Assembly: GCF_000384075.1 (NCBI RefSeq)
Contig: NZ_KB913025.1
Coordinates: forward strand, 4,025,820 to 4,089,819
DNA from: Methylovulum miyakonense HT12
Lineage (GTDB): Bacteria > Pseudomonadota > Gammaproteobacteria > Methylococcales > Methylomonadaceae
Length of the DNA stretch: 64,000 nucleotides
Reading direction: 5' to 3'
In this document: in pieces, positions 1 to 9,000 of the stretch
How the letters are laid out: every line of letters starts with the position of its first letter
Position numbering within the stretch: position 1 is the first letter of the stretch
Program-made: the position numbers and the translations under genes
The notes under the pieces: model-generated
Database searches by the model: none
Seen by the model: only the letters and a program-made list of their open reading frames with translations
What the model was told of the DNA's origin: nothing

Positions 1-892
1 CATTTACGCCATTGCCCGCACCTGATCCCGTACATCCGCAGGTCGCACCATTCCCGCCATTCCCGCCTATGCCGCCTGTCCCACCTTGACCGCCAACACC
101 ACCCGTACCACCACCGCCAGATGCTGTAAACACAATGATAGAATTGGTGTTTTGTATAGATTGGTTAATGGTAATGGTGGCGGGCATGCTGGGTAAACCG
201 TCAAAACCGGCCACACCTACACCGCCTGTCCCTCCGGTATTGCCTACGGTTCCATTTTGCCCCGAGTCTCCAGCAATGCCTGCACTGGAGCAGTTACCGG
301 CCTTACCCGTACTGCCATTACCACCCGTAGCCCCCGTAGCCCCTGCAGGGCCAGTCCCGCCCGTTACACCTAGGATATTAAAATCCCCCATTCCTGCTGG
401 TGGGGTGCCATTTCTTACCAAGGTATCCATCGTATAATTCAAGGTGGAATTGTAAACTGAAACACAGGCTTGGTCGTTGATGGTCACCGTCCCGTAATTT
501 AAAGTGATCATTAATTGCGAAGTGCCCAAATTGGTTGGGACATCGTAAGTCACGTTAGCTGCGGATTCGGCAAAAACATCCAAAGGGAAAGCTTGGTCAA
601 TAATTTCCCGGTCAGAATCGGCCAACACCCCATTGCCATAAACATAAGAATGCACCCGTCTTAACAGTCCGGCATCCGAGGTATCTGTTTCAGGCGAAGT
701 CAACGGAATATGCCCAAACAATGCCTCTTCCCTTTTAGCCCGGTCTTCGTCAGAAGAGCCGTCATCCAATAGTTTTCTTAATTCTTCGATATTGGGGATG
801 CTGATCACTGAAGCTATTTTATGGCCTGCCTTGAGCCCTTCAGCCGAATGCCCCAGCTTTTCCGCCCGTTCATAAAAACTTAATTTTTTCAT
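1..892 (-). CDS. Collagen-like glycine-rich protein, 3' end beyond window
   Basis: I read this frame by hand; it is open from the ATG at 892-890 to the left edge (at least 297 codons), so the protein is partial at its C-terminus. It begins MKKLSFYERAEKLGHSAEG, has about 170 residues of ordinary sequence, then becomes Gly-rich with collagen-like G-x-y triplets (about residues 175-225 and again after residue 265), separated by a short Thr/Asn/Ile-rich spacer. No signal peptide is visible. The N-terminal motif FYE-[RK]-A-x2-LGH is shared with the neighbouring collagen-like gene at 941-2260, so the two are paralogues. It is the last visible gene of the long minus-strand unit. A structural or surface fibre role is inferred only from the repeat. 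Confidence 0.8.
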   Translation of the reverse strand, partial: MKKLSFYERAEKLGHSAEGLKAGHKIASVISIPNIEELRKLLDDGSSDEDRAKREEALFGHIPLTSPETDTSDAGLLRRVHSYVYGNGVLADSDREIIDQAFPLDVFAESAANVTYDVPTNLGTSQLMITLNYGTVTINDQACVSVYNSTLNYTMDTLVRNGTPPAGMGDFNILGVTGGTGPAGATGATGGNGSTGKAGNCSSAGIAGDSGQNGTVGNTGGTGGVGVAGFDGLPSMPATITINQSIQNTNSIIVFTASGGGGTGGVGGQGGTGGIGGNGGNGATCGCTGSGAGNGVN

Positions 893-940
893 AGTGGTTT
901 CCTATATTAAAAATAATGGGTTATAAAATGTAGATAAAAC

Positions 941-2260
941 TCACTGATATGAGGCCGCCATTTGCGGCGCTTCCACCAAAACGGTTTCACCTGTCCTTCT
1001 CTGTTCATTCACAAACATCCACGGAGCAGGCCGCGAACGCCCGTCCATACCATCTTTACCATCCGTCCCCGCTTCGCTGGCTAAACCATCGGCGCCAGGG
1101 ATCACACCCTTTCCGCCTAAGCCAGCATGGCCCGCTACGCCTGCCTTGCCACCTCGGCCACCATAGCCCCCTTGAGATGCCAGGGTCATACAGCTGACTT
1201 GGGATTGTTGTCCGGTTGGCAGATTGATATATATATTAGAAGCCAACCCACCATTACCGCCCATGCCACCCTTACCCCCACTTCCTGCATTGCCCCCCTT
1301 GCCGCCGGTGCCGGCGTTTAACGTTTTTCGTATTAACTTATAACCCTGAGCCCCGTGGCCGCCGTGGCCACCATCACCGCCATCGCCGCCCCGACCGCCA
1401 TTGCCGCCCTGACCTGCCTGTGCAAAAACAGCCAGCCGTCCTTCCAGATTACGTACTGTGATTTCTGCCAACTTGCACATTCCCCCATTGCGTCCATGGA
1501 TGCCCGGTGCCCCATCTTTACCGTCACCGCCATCACTGCCACACATGGCTTCTTCAGTAATGTCATGGGTCAAGGTGTATCCCAAGATACTACTGCTGAC
1601 GTGGGCTTGCTTACCGTCAACGCCTTGTCCGCCGTGCAGGCCATCCGCACCGCCGCCGCCATCCATATCGCCGTTTTTATTGTCAACTGAAAAAGGTGTC
1701 GGCAATATGCCCAATTGGTAATCGTCAGTGCCGTCCCCTGTTGGGGGTAAGCAAACCAGCCGTTGGCAAAGCAAAGAAAACACATTGCCCCTGACGATTA
1801 ATTTAGCTCCCGGCCCTATGATGAGTTCACCCACGTTGACAGCGGTATACAGCTCTTCCATATCATCTATGCCCCATGCTTCGCCCCTGACACTGACATC
1901 CCAAACCTCCCCGGCGGGGATAGTTTTTTGTAGGACGCTGATGGCCTTGATATGGGCGGGCATGTGGTTGCCTATGCCTTGGTGGTCGCCATCCAACAAA
2001 ACACCGTCGGCAAACACCAGGGCTTCACCACGGTCATGTATGCCCTGCCCCAGACGCTGCCTTGCCTGCAAAGGCGGGTTGAAAAAGCTTTGTTGCCTAG
2101 CCACCCGCTGTGCGTCCGTAGCCATCGAAAGCAACCGCCTTCCCTCAAGCAACGAGGCAAAAGTGCCATAGGAAATAACGGTTTCCCCTGCGGCAAGTTT
2201 GTCCGTGTCATGCCCCAGCAAGGCCGCTTTTTCGTAAAATTCGTTCAAAGACCCATTCAT
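941..2260 (-). CDS. Collagen-like glycine-rich protein
   Basis: 439 aa starting at an ATG 18 bp after the glycosyltransferase gene. Residues 1-30 carry the motif FYEKAALLGHD shared with the paralogue at 1-892. Residues about 80-190 look like a beta-rich domain, and from about residue 200 to 420 Gly-x-x and GG-rich repeats dominate (for example GGNGGRGGDGGDGGHGGHG), broken by short non-repetitive islands. No N-terminal signal peptide and no C-terminal sorting signal are visible, so export, if any, must use another route. The antisense frames are open because of the GGN repeat and should be ignored. The neighbouring glycosyltransferase suggests, by inference, that the repeats could be glycosylated as in other bacterial collagen-like proteins. 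Confidence 0.85.
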   Translation of the reverse strand: MNGSLNEFYEKAALLGHDTDKLAAGETVISYGTFASLLEGRRLLSMATDAQRVARQQSFFNPPLQARQRLGQGIHDRGEALVFADGVLLDGDHQGIGNHMPAHIKAISVLQKTIPAGEVWDVSVRGEAWGIDDMEELYTAVNVGELIIGPGAKLIVRGNVFSLLCQRLVCLPPTGDGTDDYQLGILPTPFSVDNKNGDMDGGGGADGLHGGQGVDGKQAHVSSSILGYTLTHDITEEAMCGSDGGDGKDGAPGIHGRNGGMCKLAEITVRNLEGRLAVFAQAGQGGNGGRGGDGGDGGHGGHGAQGYKLIRKTLNAGTGGKGGNAGSGGKGGMGGNGGLASNIYINLPTGQQSQVSCMTLASQGGYGGRGGKAGVAGHAGLGGKGVIPGADGLASEAGTDGKDGMDGRSRPAPWMFVNEQRRTGETVLVEAPQMAASYQ

Positions 2261-2278
2261 TGTCCAATCACTTTTAAG

Positions 2279-4168
2279 TTAAATCCGCTTTTCAAGGCCT
2301 GCCATACCATCAATTCCATACCGGTAACTGGGGAGCGGTATGAAAGGGCGTTTAGCGGCTATGGTTTTCAGGTTATTTTTCATTAAGTTGGCTTGTAGCC
2401 AATTGTCAGGATGACGGATATTTTTTGTACAGGTACCTAGCACCGCATCGAGATAGCGGATCCGGTCAAACCCGGCCAATTCCATGAGCGCCACCATCAT
2501 GGCGGTTTCCGGGGCGGCAGTCAGCCATTGCCCTTTTTCATTTTTAAGGCACTCGTATGATGGATCCACCATGGCGATGCTCTGGTAGAGCCCCGCCCGA
2601 AAACTATTTAACCGGCTGACGCGGGGCTGTTGACGATGTTGTTGCAATTCCTGAACGGAAGCAAAGGGTTGGCTATCGCCTTTTTGCCCGGTGCTGTAGT
2701 TAAATTGGCCATACATGACCCAGCAATCCTGCTGTTGGTAAAATGCATTCACTTGGCTTAACGCATCGGCCCCTGCCAACCAATCCTCCCCGTTGACTAT
2801 CACCACAATGTCATCGGCATCGCAATGTCCGGTTATGGCCTCATGCAAACTGGCGGCATAACCCTGGCGAGCCGCATGATGGATTAGGGTTATTTGCCCA
2901 TTTGCTTGGGGTAAATATCGGGGGCTTTCGTCAGTCGAAGCATCATTGATGAACAGGGTTTTGGTGTCCGGATAATTTTGCGCCAACAGCTGCTGCACAT
3001 TAGTGTTGAGCGCATCTCCAGGATTGTTAAAGATGGTGACCACCATAATCCTATTGTCGGGACCGGCGATATTTTCTTTAGGGGGGAACAACTGTGCCAA
3101 GCACAATTTCCGCCCACGGATAGCGGAATTTTCGACATCGGCGGGCAAACCCTCCATGCCCAAGATGCTATTGAAGGCGCTGAGGGCCATAGCAAAGTAT
3201 GCATTGGCATAAGCACAAACGGCATACTCCAATTGTAATAAGTAGCGGTAAACCGGGGTGTCGATAAACAAAATATCGCGGGTTGGCAAAGGCATGCCAT
3301 TGGCGGCAAAAGCGCACAATTGCCAAGCCAATTGGTATGAACCCTGTTCCCGCAGATACCTGACTACGGTATAAATGGGTTCGGCTCTGGAAGGCCTCAT
3401 GGCATAGGCTTTCAACAAAGCTTGCACGGCTTCATCCCAGGGATAACCGCAAAGCAACTTCATCCTTCCCGCCTGCATTTGGGCAAACCACCGCTCTTCG
3501 TCCCAGCTATTTTCCATAGCGGCCCGCTGCTCATACCAATAAAGCGCGTCCTTGTATTTGCCCAAGTCCTTGTAGGATTGGGCAAGATAAAAAAGGCTAC
3601 GGGCATTGCCCGGGTCTTTCTGCAAATCTTCCGTCAGTAGGCGGATGTCCCTTTCAAATTTGTCGCTACGCATCCCCCCATCGGCAAAATGCGTCAGGGT
3701 CAGCTCATCCATCCAGTCGATGTATTGCTTGGTTGGGGCATCTATATATTCATGGGTGACACCGACATAATGCCAGTTGTGGCGGGCGGCGACCAACATG
3801 TGCTGTGTGTAAGACTCATCGCCTTCGTACCTGATTTCATAAGCATCAGCGGTCAGTTTGTGTTTGAATGGGGCATACACATTAACGGCCATATCCGCAT
3901 CCAGGATAAGCAGGTAAGCGGCTTTGTTGCGGGCCAAGCGTACCACTTCGGTACGGTTGTGGCCAAAGTCCACCCATTTTGAATGATGCAGTTCACCGGG
4001 TATATCAAGAAGGGTTTGTTGGATGATTTCCTCCGTATTGTCTGTTGAGCCCGTATCAACAATGACCCAATAATCAATATGCGGTTTGGCGGATTCCAAT
4101 GCCCTTTTTATGACATGGCTTTCGTTGCGCACCATCATGCAAAGGCAAATGGTCTTGTTATTTTCCAT
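2279..4168 (-). CDS. Two-domain GT2-type glycosyltransferase with TPR linker
   Basis: About 629 aa. The frame also has an in-frame GTG at 4180 directly after the previous stop; I prefer the ATG at 4168. The first GT-A domain (about residues 5-195) has the family-2 nucleotide-sugar motifs DTGSTDNT and a DxD-type LDAD. A TPR-like stretch follows (about 185-225, ARSLFYLAQSYKDLGKY). A second GT2-like domain lies at about 375-510 (INDASTDES, then VNGEDWLAG in place of a clear DxD), so the second site may be altered. The family transfers sugars from activated donors to an acceptor. Placed between the FISUMP protein and the two collagen-like proteins, it is a candidate modifying enzyme for products of the same operon; that link is inference. 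No transmembrane segment is seen, so the protein is probably cytoplasmic. Confidence 0.85.
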   Translation of the reverse strand: MENNKTICLCMMVRNESHVIKRALESAKPHIDYWVIVDTGSTDNTEEIIQQTLLDIPGELHHSKWVDFGHNRTEVVRLARNKAAYLLILDADMAVNVYAPFKHKLTADAYEIRYEGDESYTQHMLVAARHNWHYVGVTHEYIDAPTKQYIDWMDELTLTHFADGGMRSDKFERDIRLLTEDLQKDPGNARSLFYLAQSYKDLGKYKDALYWYEQRAAMENSWDEERWFAQMQAGRMKLLCGYPWDEAVQALLKAYAMRPSRAEPIYTVVRYLREQGSYQLAWQLCAFAANGMPLPTRDILFIDTPVYRYLLQLEYAVCAYANAYFAMALSAFNSILGMEGLPADVENSAIRGRKLCLAQLFPPKENIAGPDNRIMVVTIFNNPGDALNTNVQQLLAQNYPDTKTLFINDASTDESPRYLPQANGQITLIHHAARQGYAASLHEAITGHCDADDIVVIVNGEDWLAGADALSQVNAFYQQQDCWVMYGQFNYSTGQKGDSQPFASVQELQQHRQQPRVSRLNSFRAGLYQSIAMVDPSYECLKNEKGQWLTAAPETAMMVALMELAGFDRIRYLDAVLGTCTKNIRHPDNWLQANLMKNNLKTIAAKRPFIPLPSYRYGIDGMAGLEKRI

Positions 4169-4180
4169 AATATCAGACAC

Positions 4181-5974
4181 TTAACTTACGTCTTTCACAT
4201 ATCTTACGGACAGCGAGGATGCGGCAGGCAGGGCGTAAGCGCCCTCCAAGTAAGTTACCGAATTGCTTTTGCTACTGAAAGACAAATAATCCACCTTGCC
4301 GCCATTATTTACCCCTGTCCAATAATAACCGTAGACACTAAAGTTGGAGGGGACGCCATTAACGTCCATAGACCCGTTAAGTAGGGCGTCAAAACCACTG
4401 TCGCCGCCCGCTATTAACTGGGCATAAGTAAAAGTGGTGATGAGGTTTTCCCAATCGTCTTTATTCGGCAATCTCCATCCAGACATATTTTGCGGCTGGG
4501 CGGCGGCATTAAATTGATACAAGCGTCCATATTGGGCTTCAGGGCCATACACTGACGAACCGGCAGGCGCCACATAGTCTAAGTTGGCCGACATCCATAG
4601 CCTGTTATTGGCCTTAACGACCGGATAGACCTTGCCGTCACGCGGGTCCACAAACATGTTGGCTTGTATGTAGACCGTGAACTGCATGCTGTTCAAAAAA
4701 CCGCCCGTGCCATTGTAGGCTTGTAAGGTGATGGTCACCGCCGTGCTTTGGGTAGTGCCCGGTATGGTCACTACCGCATTGTCATAAGCGATGGTCGTCG
4801 GGTTCGGATAAGGCACATCAATAGGGCTAATGCCCGGAAAACTGGCGATGACGGTGACACTGGCGACATCAAACATAGCCCACCGCAAGGGGATCGCTAT
4901 CGGTGTGTTAGGTTGGTTTACCGTATACAGGGGGGTCGGGCTAAAAAAGTTGATGAGCCCGCGGGTAGCAGGTGCATTCTGCTTCACCATGTCCAGGACA
5001 AATACCGCATCGTCGTAAGGCGTATTTTCATCTTTCATAAAACCGCTGAACTGCACAATCATTTGTGTATGTCCGGGCGGAGTGAAGGAAATAATCTCGC
5101 TAAAACTAAAGGTGATATTCGCATTATCGCCCGTGCCGATAATGCCTTGGTTCAGCGCCGAGGGCTTGAGGAACCAGCGTGGATGGGCATCGGATGAACC
5201 GGAAGACGGGTTCGTGGTGCCCCAGATATTTTGGGGCGGATTGTAAGGGATGGTGGCGGCAATGTTCCAAGCCGAACCACTGCCTGGCCCGACATTGGTT
5301 TTGTTATCAGGGGCCAAACTCCCCGTTGAGGTGCCATAAACAAACACAACGGTGACCGTGGGGTTGCCCTGCCACATGGCGTCCCCAGAATACAACGGGG
5401 CGCCGCCTATGTTTTTGATATTGAGGAAGACAGTGTTCTGTAAAGGGTCGCCCGAAGGGGAAACAATGACGCCGCCTTGGTTATCCAAAGAGACCTGTAA
5501 CACTTTAGTCAGGTCGGCATTGCCCGGGACAGGCGGGTTGGAGACGCTTAAAGGTGCGGTGACCTGTGAAGGCACGCCATCGGAAAAATTGATGAAGGTC
5601 ACTTGTGCCGTGTCCGTATTAGGCTGGGCAGTGGTTTGCACCCCTGTGACGTCAAAGCTGAACACGGCACCGTCATTCCACACTGGTGCGCCTCCCCCGC
5701 TGTACACCAACATCAAAGACGTGTCTTGGCTGTTCACACTAAATGCCCAGCCTTCAAGGAGGATGTGCATGTTGTCCAGATCCGAGAGGGCAAAGCATAC
5801 CGGCAGGAAAATTTCGAAGGTGTTGGCATCCGTGCCGTTCCCAAACGTGATATTCGCGCCCGTTAAATTAGTTAATGAAAAAGTCAGTGTGGTGGCAGGT
5901 GAACCCGTGTAAACAACAGGCTTGCCTTCAGGGTTTGCCACAACCAAATTGATGCCATTATTTTCGTTTGCCAT
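4181..5974 (-). CDS. Beta-rich protein with C-terminal FISUMP-like domain
   Basis: 597 aa. The N-terminal ~430 residues are Thr/Val/Asn-rich and look like repeated Ig-like beta domains, with no signal peptide. The C-terminal ~150 residues carry the pattern of the FISUMP (Fibrobacter succinogenes major paralogous) domain: FVDPRDGKVYPVVK, NRLWMSANLDY, YGRLYQFNAA, SGWRLPNKDDWENL, YYWTG and a terminal VRYVKD. That domain is typical of extracytoplasmic or secreted bacterial proteins of unknown biochemical role. The gene lies 62 bp after the 1433-aa gene and its stop abuts the glycosyltransferase gene, consistent with one transcript. I take it as an accessory structural component; its function is unknown. 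Confidence 0.8.
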   Translation of the reverse strand: MANENNGINLVVANPEGKPVVYTGSPATTLTFSLTNLTGANITFGNGTDANTFEIFLPVCFALSDLDNMHILLEGWAFSVNSQDTSLMLVYSGGGAPVWNDGAVFSFDVTGVQTTAQPNTDTAQVTFINFSDGVPSQVTAPLSVSNPPVPGNADLTKVLQVSLDNQGGVIVSPSGDPLQNTVFLNIKNIGGAPLYSGDAMWQGNPTVTVVFVYGTSTGSLAPDNKTNVGPGSGSAWNIAATIPYNPPQNIWGTTNPSSGSSDAHPRWFLKPSALNQGIIGTGDNANITFSFSEIISFTPPGHTQMIVQFSGFMKDENTPYDDAVFVLDMVKQNAPATRGLINFFSPTPLYTVNQPNTPIAIPLRWAMFDVASVTVIASFPGISPIDVPYPNPTTIAYDNAVVTIPGTTQSTAVTITLQAYNGTGGFLNSMQFTVYIQANMFVDPRDGKVYPVVKANNRLWMSANLDYVAPAGSSVYGPEAQYGRLYQFNAAAQPQNMSGWRLPNKDDWENLITTFTYAQLIAGGDSGFDALLNGSMDVNGVPSNFSVYGYYWTGVNNGGKVDYLSFSSKSNSVTYLEGAYALPAASSLSVRYVKDVS

Positions 5975-6036
5975 ACTTATGAATAATTTTTAGTGGTAAC
6001 AGGAATGCTTAGGTGTTTTCAGCAACAACTCGTTTT

Positions 6037-9000
6037 TTAGTTCGTGTTGTCCGGTGCCGGGTTGGGGTCTGGGGTAAGGGCCAACCATCCTTCCAATAAA
6101 GTTTGTGGCGTGTAATCCCAAGAAGAATTGCTATTGGACGCATTGGCGGCCAAAGGAACCTGGGGCTGGTCACCCGGATCCAGCCAACTCCACACATAGC
6201 CGCTCTGTGCTGGCAGGGGCACAATAAGCCCCTGCCTTTTTTGCAAGACTGGCGTGGTGAAGAAGGTCATTTGCAGGTTTTTAAGCGTATTGGAATACTG
6301 GTCGGCAGGTATGCCCAGCTCCTCAACAGGCAGCACACCCGCAGTGGCATGAACTGCGGCCCTGGGGTCCATCAATAGCGTCAATACGATAGGGGACGCA
6401 TTCAACGTTAACTGGATATTGGTTGCCGACGGCACACTCACTCCGTGGGAACCGGAAGGGTTGGCCGCAGGCGCATAGAAAGTGCCATTGCCGTAGGGGT
6501 CAGTGGCATTTTGCTCGATGAGATAACCCACCAAGCCGTCATCAATATTGCTCAAATCCCCTAACCTCAGCGGAAACTGCACTTGATCCAGGTTGGCCGT
6601 GCTGTGGGCTATCCTATCCGTGTATTCATAACGTCCGGCATTGACATCCAGAGGCCAAGGGTCAGTGGCCTGGGTATCCGCCTGATTAAGCGGTAGCAGG
6701 TTACCGGATGTTTCCATACTGATTATGGACCGGCTAATGACCAGTGGCCGCCCTATCAGCACAGACAGGGAAGCGTCTTGGGCAAAATTGGCCGGGTTGA
6801 TGTAGCGGTCAGAATTGAGTATCGCCTGCATCAGGTCGGTCAGAAAATCGCCGCTGCCTCCGGCACCGCCACTTTTATTATTGATGTACCACATAAAATT
6901 GGCTAAATGCACATTGACGGGAGGGTCGGTGTCGCCATAAGGGCCGATGTCTATCGACAACATGTCCGATGGGTTGTTGATATTTCCGGCGCGTGTCCGG
7001 TACCGTAAGTTTCCATGTTCCACACCAAATGAGCCCACGGCCGCCCCTTCTGCATCATAAAAGAAGAGGCTATTGTCCAAATGGTTGGGCAGCACCCAAC
7101 CGCACACGGGTGACGTGGCGGGATGGGTGTTCATTTCGACAAAATCGCTGCTGATACCACTGACCGCATTATTGTGCGCCGCACTCAACCAGTGGAACCA
7201 CAACCGGGTGGGCGCAAGTATGCGGGGCGGCAAGAAAATTTTTCCGGCATTCGCGGTATCGCCAGGCAATGGCGCCATAGTCATGGCGGGGATGACCTGC
7301 AGCGAGCCGTCCGGATTTTTTACGGGAGTGCCCAAGACCATCCTTTGCCCAAAGACATCCACCACCTCAAGGCCATTGACGCTAAAGAAACCACCCCGCA
7401 GCGGGCCAAAATTGGCTAACGCCTGTGGCCCGGTCGGGATGGGCGCCTGTGAGTTAAAGGCATAGTCATACCAGTTATCACCAACATTGGCCGTGAGCGC
7501 GGCATTTTTTATCGCGGTGGTGACTGAATCCCTAGAGCCCATGGTGAGGTCTTCCACGGATATCTGGGGTATGTAGTAACACAGCAATTGCTCCACATTT
7601 AACCCGCTCATGGTTTGCGACAATATTTTCCGGCTTTTGTAGTCGTTGGATATTTGCGAAAGGGTGGGGTCAGCTGGATCGTTAGGATAATTGGCTTCGA
7701 AACTGTCGATTTGGTAAGTGAGGCTAAAGGTCGCTTTTTTGGACATCACCACGGAACTGTCGTAACTGACCTCATCGCCAGTTGTGATAGGCAAGTTGTT
7801 GACGCTGTACTGGTAATCAATGGCGTCAGGGTTTAGCTGGAAGAAATCGGTCAGGTTGGTGTTGCTGTAATCCAGCTTGTCCAATTTCTTTTGCAGCGGG
7901 TCGAGGCTAAGGTTCCAGATCAAACTGACTGGCAAAAACGGGTCATAACGGTTCTCGGAAAATTCCGGGTACTGCATTTGGGTGTTCCATTGCACGGCAT
8001 CAGGAACCCAACCGTTGGCGGCTGTGTTAGTGAACGTGACATTTATGGGCAAAGGCACCGTCACTGTCTGTACCGGGTTTGCAACCGGAACATAATCCGG
8101 CTGACGGACGGCATTGTACAAACCGATTAGCGGAGTACCCTTTTCAAGCCCACTCACCCCGCCTTGGGTGTTGCTCAGGGCAGTGACAAATCCGGAATAG
8201 TCGGCCACCGCCGGATTAGTGCCGCCACCGCCTAAACCTTGTAAGGCAGTGGCCACATTGGGGGCTAAAGAAGGTATTAACAAACACGCTTCGCCGATGA
8301 CTGCGGAAAAATCATCCTGATAAGGGATGCTGGTGTTAAGCGTTGCTTGCCCGGGAACAGTTGCCGCATTGATGCTGAAACCATTCCCGTTATAGCTGAT
8401 GCCAAGCTGGCCCAGCAACTCCGGGGTAAGCCTCACCTGGATATCGCTGGTGGCCCCATTCCGGCGGGCGGGTTCCATACGGCTTCCTTCCATAACCGCG
8501 ACCGGGTCGGTAGGCAACCAAAATGAGGGGGCCGGCACGGCAATAATTTGCCAGTCAGGATATTCGTCCATTTCCTGTTTGAACTGGTTGAGTTTGTCCC
8601 ACACGGCATAAGCGGCCGAGTTGTCGCCACCCGCAGGCTGCTGCACATCAATGACTGAACCTGAATTGTCAGGCGAGCTGATATAAACAAGCACCCCCAC
8701 CGCGTTGCCTTTGTTGACCACGGCATCCAGTTCGCTTTTCCCCTTGGTGGTTAAAAAATTCGTGAGGGCATTGACACTGACGTTTGGGGAAACAATATTG
8801 CCGGCATACATTTTTATATAGCGATACCAGTCCATATACAGTTGCCGGCGCATGAGCTTCAATGCACCACGCCCCATGTCATAATTTTTTTGTGCTTGGT
8901 TCAGGAGATTCAGTTCTTCGGCCAAAGTTAACGGCAAACTGATCTCCGTATCAGGATCAACCGGTGCGGGCGGTTTTGAAGGGTCCGAGGGCTTTTGTTG

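Noticed and set aside
1127..2386. Several plus-strand open frames across the collagen-like genes
   Set aside because: They are antisense shadows created by Gly codon repeats (GGN/NCC); no ribosome sites and Pro/Ala-rich nonsense sequence.
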